Source: Hepsetus odoe (Eukaryota; Chordata; Actinopteri; Characiformes; Hepsetidae). From it: a DNA stretch of 64,000 nucleotides. Location of the stretch: positions 23,761,377 to 23,825,376 of the forward strand of contig CM029368.1 of the NCBI GenBank assembly GCA_017165825.1, in the 5' to 3' direction. The notes beneath the pieces were generated by a model. That model saw only the letters and a program-made list of their open reading frames with translations, had not been told where the DNA came from and did not search any database. Within the stretch, counting starts at the first letter, position 1. Every line of letters starts with the position of its first letter. This document shows, in pieces, positions 59,209-64,000 of this stretch. The position numbers and the translations under genes were made by a program.

Positions 59209-59610
59209 GATTGTGTCAAGGCATAGATATGTGGAAAACTTCTGTAGCACTGAAAGTTCCCAGCAGTACCATTAATCATTCTCAAATGGAAGAAATTAGG
59301 AAGAGTCCCTTTGACACACTGGGGCAACATGGTCTGACTAGTAACCAAGAACTCAATGATGCAATGCGCCTTTGTGGAAAACCTACAGAAAGACATGCAT
59401 CACAGAAACAATCAGACTTTTGCGTGAACCCAATAGTGCATCTCTACAGAGACCTGAAAATGGCTGTGCACCAATGTTCTCTATTCAGCCTGGTTGAGCT
59501 AAAAGTATTCTGCCAAGAAGAATGTCAGAAACTTTCAAAATAAAGATGTGCCACGGTTTACTTCCTGGAAATCTTGAGGCTGTTTACAGAAGTAACATAT
59601 TTCAGTATTT
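59187..59610 (+). mobile_element. internally deleted Tc1/mariner remnant, lineage E
   Basis: 'gacaggattgtgtcaaggca' with 'agcactgaaagttcccagca' and 'ttctcaaatggaagaaatta' corresponds to the transposase N-terminal helix-turn-helix region. It then jumps at about 59436 to 'catctctacagagacctgaa' and 'aatggctgtgcaccaatg', which belong just after the last catalytic residue. The catalytic core is deleted. Its 3' part is interrupted by a SINE at 59611. Confidence 0.75.
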
Positions 59611-59782
59611 TACATTTACATTTGCAGCATTTAGCAGATGCTCTTATCCAGAGCGACTTCCACGTCATAATTACAGGGACAGTCCCCCTGGAGCACTTCT
59701 GGGTTAAGGGTCTTGCTCAGGAACCCAGTGGTGGTAGTGCCAGAGGTGGGATTTGAACCTGGGACCTCTTGATCCATAGGTA
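59611..59782 (-). mobile_element. family 1 SINE (L2 tail), head-truncated
   Basis: Minus strand: 'cctatggatcaagaggtccc', B box 'aggttcaaatcccacctctg', 'ctccagggggactgtccctg', tail 'gctctggataagagcatctg' and 'ctaaatgctgcaaatgtaaa'. Truncated at nearly the same head position as the copy at 42703-42889. Inserted at the edge of the Tc1 remnant. Confidence 0.88.
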
Positions 59783-60704
59783 GGATCAAGGTAGGATATT
59801 TATTTTTTTCAATAAATTTTCTAAGCATTGCCAGCACAGTAAATCTGTAAGATAGATTCAAAAATTAATTGGATCTATTTTAAGATGAATCTGAAATATA
59901 ACAATGTGTCTGAACTTTCTTTCACTGCACATTAACATAAGTCCCGCATTCCATTATCATGGACTTTAGCACTGAGATTTCTGCTCCTGCTTCCAATTCT
60001 GACTAAACAGTATTTCACATTTCACTAACCCATCTCAGACATGACAGACAAATGCACACATAAAGTCTCACCTACCGGCAATTTAACACCTCCAATCACA
60101 ATGGATGTGTTTGGACTGTGGGAGGGAACTGGAGCAGCACATGTAAAAAAAAGTCCACGCAATAGGAACTCAGGGTGCCCAGGCTGGGAAATGAGCCCAG
60201 AAGCTTCTAGGATGAAACCAGCCAGATTCATTTCTTTCTTGGGTAAAGCTTATTTTCAGAATGCTTAATCTTAGACAACGGTAAGGTAGGCAATATGGCA
60301 GAAAAATAACAAAACACTAAAATTACTTTTCAAGATTCACAGCAGTATCCATTATCTGATATCTGACTTTACTGAAATTCACGTCAGTGTGTATTTAGAC
60401 CTATTGTGATGTATTATGTGACTATGACACTGTTCTCATCATATCATCATATTGGCCAGATCTTATTTAGTTTCATAACGATCACATTTGATATTCCATT
60501 TATGTAAAAATTCTGTGAATTTTCAAGAGGTTCACTAACTTTCAAGAACTACTACAGTTTTAAAAAGGAGAATTCATTAATTTAAGCTTGATATCTTATG
60601 CTGTTGGCTATACAATATATGTTTAATATATAATTAATATATGTTATTAATGCATATGTAATAATTTATTTTTGCTATTTAATGGCTCTTTTATTACTTT
60701 TTAT
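59783..60704. other. intergenic, one SINE-like repeat
   Basis: AT-rich; a family 4 repeat at 60055-60240 and nothing else recognised. Confidence 0.55.
60055..60240 (-). repeat. diverged SINE-like dispersed repeat, family 4
   Basis: 'ccggcaatttaacacctcca', 'tgtttggactgtgggagg' and 'gaactggagcagcacatgta' in the same order as 1419-1660 and 36115-36310. Confidence 0.55.
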
Positions 60705-60749
60705 TAGTAGTAGTAGTAGTATTAGTAGTAGTATTGTTATTATTATTAT
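60705..60749 (+). repeat. (TAG)n / (TTA)n compound microsatellite
   Basis: TAG units passing into TTA units. Confidence 0.9.
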
Positions 60750-60944
60750 TAATAGCAGTAGTATTATTGCCAGTAGTAAGAGCAAACAGACACCATACAG
60801 TAGTTTTTCAGTGTTATGTAAAATAAGCATGTAGGACATACACAAACACGCCACAATCTATCATTTCTCCCACACGCAGACACCAACAGGTGCAAAATGT
60901 CTCACCTCAGTTTATTCCCACTGTGCCCACTGTACTCCTACTCC

Positions 60945-60947
<3 letters not shown>

Positions 60948-60989
<42 letters not shown>
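60948..60989 (+). repeat. (CT)n microsatellite
   Basis: About 20 perfect CT units on the + strand. Confidence 0.97.
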
Positions 60990-60991
<2 letters not shown>

Positions 60992-61656
60992 CTTTGGCCT
61001 AAGCTATTGCTTCACACTGCTTTTTATCCTTTACATTTACATTTTCCATTTTCAGTGAGCTTCGCCTTGCTCAGTCTGCAGTCTGAAATAGACATTGCAG
61101 ATCTTACAGACTGCTAAAAGCCACTGTAAAAATACTTAATATTATTGCTGTGTAAAAAAGAAAATTCCAAAATGGTAGCTTTACAGGACAAAGCAAAACC
61201 ATTCTCTACTTTTAATTCCAGTGAATGTAAAAATATTTTGTTAATTAAAGCCTTCCATAGTTAGTGCAGACCCATTACCATGGTTATGCTAAACCAATAA
61301 ATACACAATTGCATGCTTTCACTATGCTCATTTGCCTGCCTGTACTACACTTGCATGGTGTATACTAAAGCGTTCTGTGTTTATACAATACACACTTATG
61401 TAAAACACATGATTACTATACATCCATTTCTGGGGATTTTCAGTATTTTCAAAATTCAATTCCTTGGTTACTGTTTAATTATTTTCATTAACAGTCAGTT
61501 CCATTACTACAGTACAACCATTTTATTGGTTATGTCTAACACATTGTTTGTTCTGCTTGATTGAGGGAAACCCTGTCATTAGAGACAAAGGAAACACAAT
61601 CGTCACTGTTCTGGAAAATCCACAGGGTAGCAGCAGAGCATGGGGGGGGGTTGGGG

Positions 61657-61702
<46 letters not shown>

Positions 61703-61710
61703 GAGGGAGA

Positions 61711-61770
<60 letters not shown>
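61657..61770 (+). repeat. (GA)n microsatellite, purine tract over 100 bp
   Basis: Preceded by G-runs at 61642-61656. Nearly pure purine for about 115 bases with GACA, GGGA and GAAA interruptions. Open frames on it are Arg/Glu or Ser/Leu artefacts. Confidence 0.97.
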
Positions 61771-62254
61771 GAGAAACCAAAGCCTTTTCTTTTGGACTCC
61801 TGGGAAAATCTCAGACACTACTTAGGAAAATTAGGAAAAATATAGTCTTCTTTTCTACACAAACACCATTTCAGACTTCAGTGCTGAACTGTCTAACCAG
61901 TTGGCATCTAATAAATTACTTCATCAGGAATGATTATTCTTTTGCCATTTTATTCAGTAGAATGTAAATAACACTGCATCCATTTCCTCAAACACCATAA
62001 AGTTTCTGTGCCTCAGACTGCATTGCTTGTCTCTTCAGGTGGGAACAGAAGAATTAGAAATCATATCCTCAACCTAATCATCAGTAAGAGAAAGCATTTT
62101 TTTTTCTGGATGATGGGTGATGAAATTGTGTCGTTTTATCTTTCATTTCATTTTGCACCTTCCCCGTCTCAATTTTTCTCTTTGTTCCTTCACTTGTCTC
62201 ACTTTCTTTCCATTCAATAGTTCATAATTGCAGATAAAAGCATCTGTATCAGTT
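61771..62254. other. intergenic, nothing recognised
   Basis: AT-rich sequence with T-runs; no supported feature. Confidence 0.5.
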
Positions 62255-62460
62255 GAGTCAAGTCATTTGCATAGTGTTTTACTTTTTTTACATCTGCCAT
62301 TGTCACAAAAGTGGCTTTACAGAATACAGGTCAGAGCCACTCAGCCAAAGGACATAGAGTACAGGAATTCTAAAGTTGAAGGAAGAAACCTTGGGAGGAG
62401 ACAACAATCAGAGAGGGAACCCATTCTCCTCTGGTTGACAACAGATAACAAAAGTTTTTA
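62255..62460 (+). repeat. dispersed repeat, family 6
   Basis: 'agttgagtcaagtcatttgc', 'tgtcacaaaagtggctttac', 'gaagaaaccttgggaggaga' and 'gagagggaacccattctcct', in the order seen at 50915-51120. Confidence 0.7.
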
Positions 62461-62475
62461 AACTAAAAGCAAAGT

Positions 62476-62618
62476 CAGTCAGTCAGTCAGTCAGTCATTT
62501 TCTGCCACTTGTCCCAAGCGGGGTGTGCTGGAGTCCATCCCAGCTCACATAGGGCGAAGGACGGGGGACACACCCTGGACAGGTTGCCAGCCCATTTTAA
62601 AAGCTTAAAAAGCATGCT
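62476..62618 (-). mobile_element. family 2 SINE, 5'-truncated
   Basis: Minus strand: '...ggctggcaacctgtccaggg', 'ccttcgccctatgtgagctg', tail 'gcttgggacaagtggcagaa' and a (GACT)n run. The tRNA-like head is missing. A 12-bp direct repeat, 'taaaagcaaagt' (62464-62475 and 62619-62630), fits a target duplication, with about 20 bp of extra AT-rich sequence next to the truncated end. Confidence 0.75.
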
Positions 62619-62630
62619 TAAAAGCAAAGT

Positions 62631-64000
62631 GCTGTGTAAAAAAACAAGGACTAAGGCTTATAATAATAGGTAACACCTTTAATTGGTATTGGACTTGGGG
62701 GCATAAGCAGTTTGTGGGAATGGAGTTACTTAAAATGAAATGAACCAATAGAGCTGAATATTTTAAGACTTGTCATGAAACCTGCTGCTGAAACAATGTA
62801 TTTAGGCTGTTCCTCCTCAGTGTTGACATTTAGCAAGCTTGTTCCTTTCACTAAGCTCTCAGATCTGGTCAGTAGCAAACTAAATGTGCCATATATGTGC
62901 AATATGGAAGTGAATTTGATTTTCTGATCTTCAGCCTGATCTTCAGACTACTAAAGCCCAGAAATGATTACTTCTTCTTCCTCTTGAACTTATGTCTAAT
63001 TGTAGTCTATACACACATGATTGAATCCCAAATTGCTCTTTGTTAAGTATATGATGCACTGTTTGGTTACAGAAGCAATACTTTTATTAACTAAACAGTG
63101 TACTAGGGATCTACAAGTGTAGCTCATGCATCAGGCAAAGTATACTTGACTCATCCACTAACTGCACACATGTGAGGTGCAGGGTTTAAAACACACAGTT
63201 AAATAAAAGAGTTGCAAACAAGCTTGGAAAAAAAGAGAAAAGTTCAATGACAGAGAAAGTACTGTGTTAATATCGGCTGCCTAACTGCTTAAAAGGCATG
63301 TCTGTCTCCAGTGGATTGAAGCTGAAAATGAAAACACATCGTGCAAGCACAGATGCAGCACAAAATGTGCCCCTGAAGTATAACCTCATGATGCATCTGA
63401 ATTTAAAGTTGGCTGAATCACAGGTGGATCCCTGATGCATTATTGAACTGGTGCACAGAAATGATGACTTCTACCCCAAGATACTGCACTCTCTTTCCAT
63501 TTGTGTGTGCACTATCATGTGCACTCTTGGCTGAATTCCAAACTGCTTCTTATTAAATGCACGGTATGGGTGCAGGAGTTATTCTTTTATGCATTTCATG
63601 TTTTATGTAGATTCAGGCAAAGTTAACATCATGCAGCTTGTTCATCGCACCTCCACTAATTGCAAACTCATGAGGAGCATGAGGAGAATCTTAAAAGAAA
63701 ATAAAAGAGAATAATATTGAATGGAAGCTCATTGACAAAGAGATGGGTGTAAATAAGCTACTCACTTGCTTCAGGGTTGTGTGTCTCAAATGCAGTATGC
63801 AAGTGAAATTGTCATGGTCAACTCATAAACTTGCTCTAAAAACGGACCAACAGTCTTCTCAACTTTATATTTCTGTGAAGCTGGCTAATTTCAGATAAAA
63901 TCTCATTAGTTTTCTGTTTACATGGCAACCACTGACACACATTCTGCCTTTAACAGGCTATTTTTAAAACTGTACTTGGCTGATTAAAAGCTTTACTTTT
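62631..64000. other. intergenic, two loosely similar blocks
   Basis: 62985-63330 and 63515-63790 share the layout 'ttgaatcccaaattgctc' / 'tgaattccaaactgcttc', a 'ttttat' block, 'catcaggcaaagt' / 'attcaggcaaagt', and a 'aataaaaga' stretch. They may be two diverged copies of one short repeat. No gene. Confidence 0.4.

Noticed and set aside
61523..61967. Arg/Glu- and Ser/Leu-rich frames of up to 139 codons
   Set aside because: Product of the GA tract read in different frames.
1..64000. CRISPR arrays, operons, phage or plasmid features
   Set aside because: No regularly spaced repeats with unique spacers. Intron structure, SINEs and LINEs show vertebrate nuclear DNA.

Overview
The window looks like a mostly non-coding piece of a teleost fish nuclear genome. 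The evidence is one vertebrate opioid-receptor gene with proper GT-AG introns, AT-rich intergenic DNA, many microsatellites, and a dense mixture of repeat types typical of ray-finned fish (tRNA-derived SINEs with L2-type and RTE-type tails, RTE-clade LINEs, several Tc1/mariner lineages, Ty3/gypsy relics). The repeat mix would fit an ostariophysan fish, but I cannot fix the species.

The only convincing host gene is a delta-type opioid receptor (oprd1) on the + strand. Its coding exons lie at 4815-5047, 18704-19059 and 19241-19770. Together they encode 372 residues, the same length as I recall for human OPRD1. Intron 1 is about 13.7 kb and intron 2 only 181 bp. A CG-richer block just upstream of exon 1 is the probable promoter and 5' UTR. 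The receptor carries all class A GPCR and opioid hallmarks and a delta-type tail. Two extracellular ligand-selectivity positions (6.58 and 7.35) nevertheless carry Lys and Trp, the residues found in mammalian mu receptors.

From about 22 kb to 64 kb I find no further host exon. This gene-poor stretch is layered with mobile elements: an RTE-clade LINE of about 3.3 kb on the minus strand (55.9-59.2 kb) whose long ORF is broken by only two in-frame stops; fragments of a second RTE family; remnants of five Tc1-like lineages (one lineage twice), one with TA-flanked ends and a deleted catalytic core; two Ty3/gypsy pol relics; one probable solo LTR; and SINEs. Two SINE families show parasitism of different LINEs by their 3' tails. 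In two independent places one SINE family has inserted into the other with perfect 13-bp target duplications.

No CRISPR array, operon, rRNA or stand-alone tRNA gene was seen, and no novel gene system stands out. The most useful second-look items are the receptor selectivity residues, the near-intact LINE with an inverted duplication at its 5' junction, the nested insertions that give a relative chronology, and a few RFX/X-box-like sites in otherwise plain DNA. Family names for repeats come from memory of teleost consensus elements and were not checked by a search.
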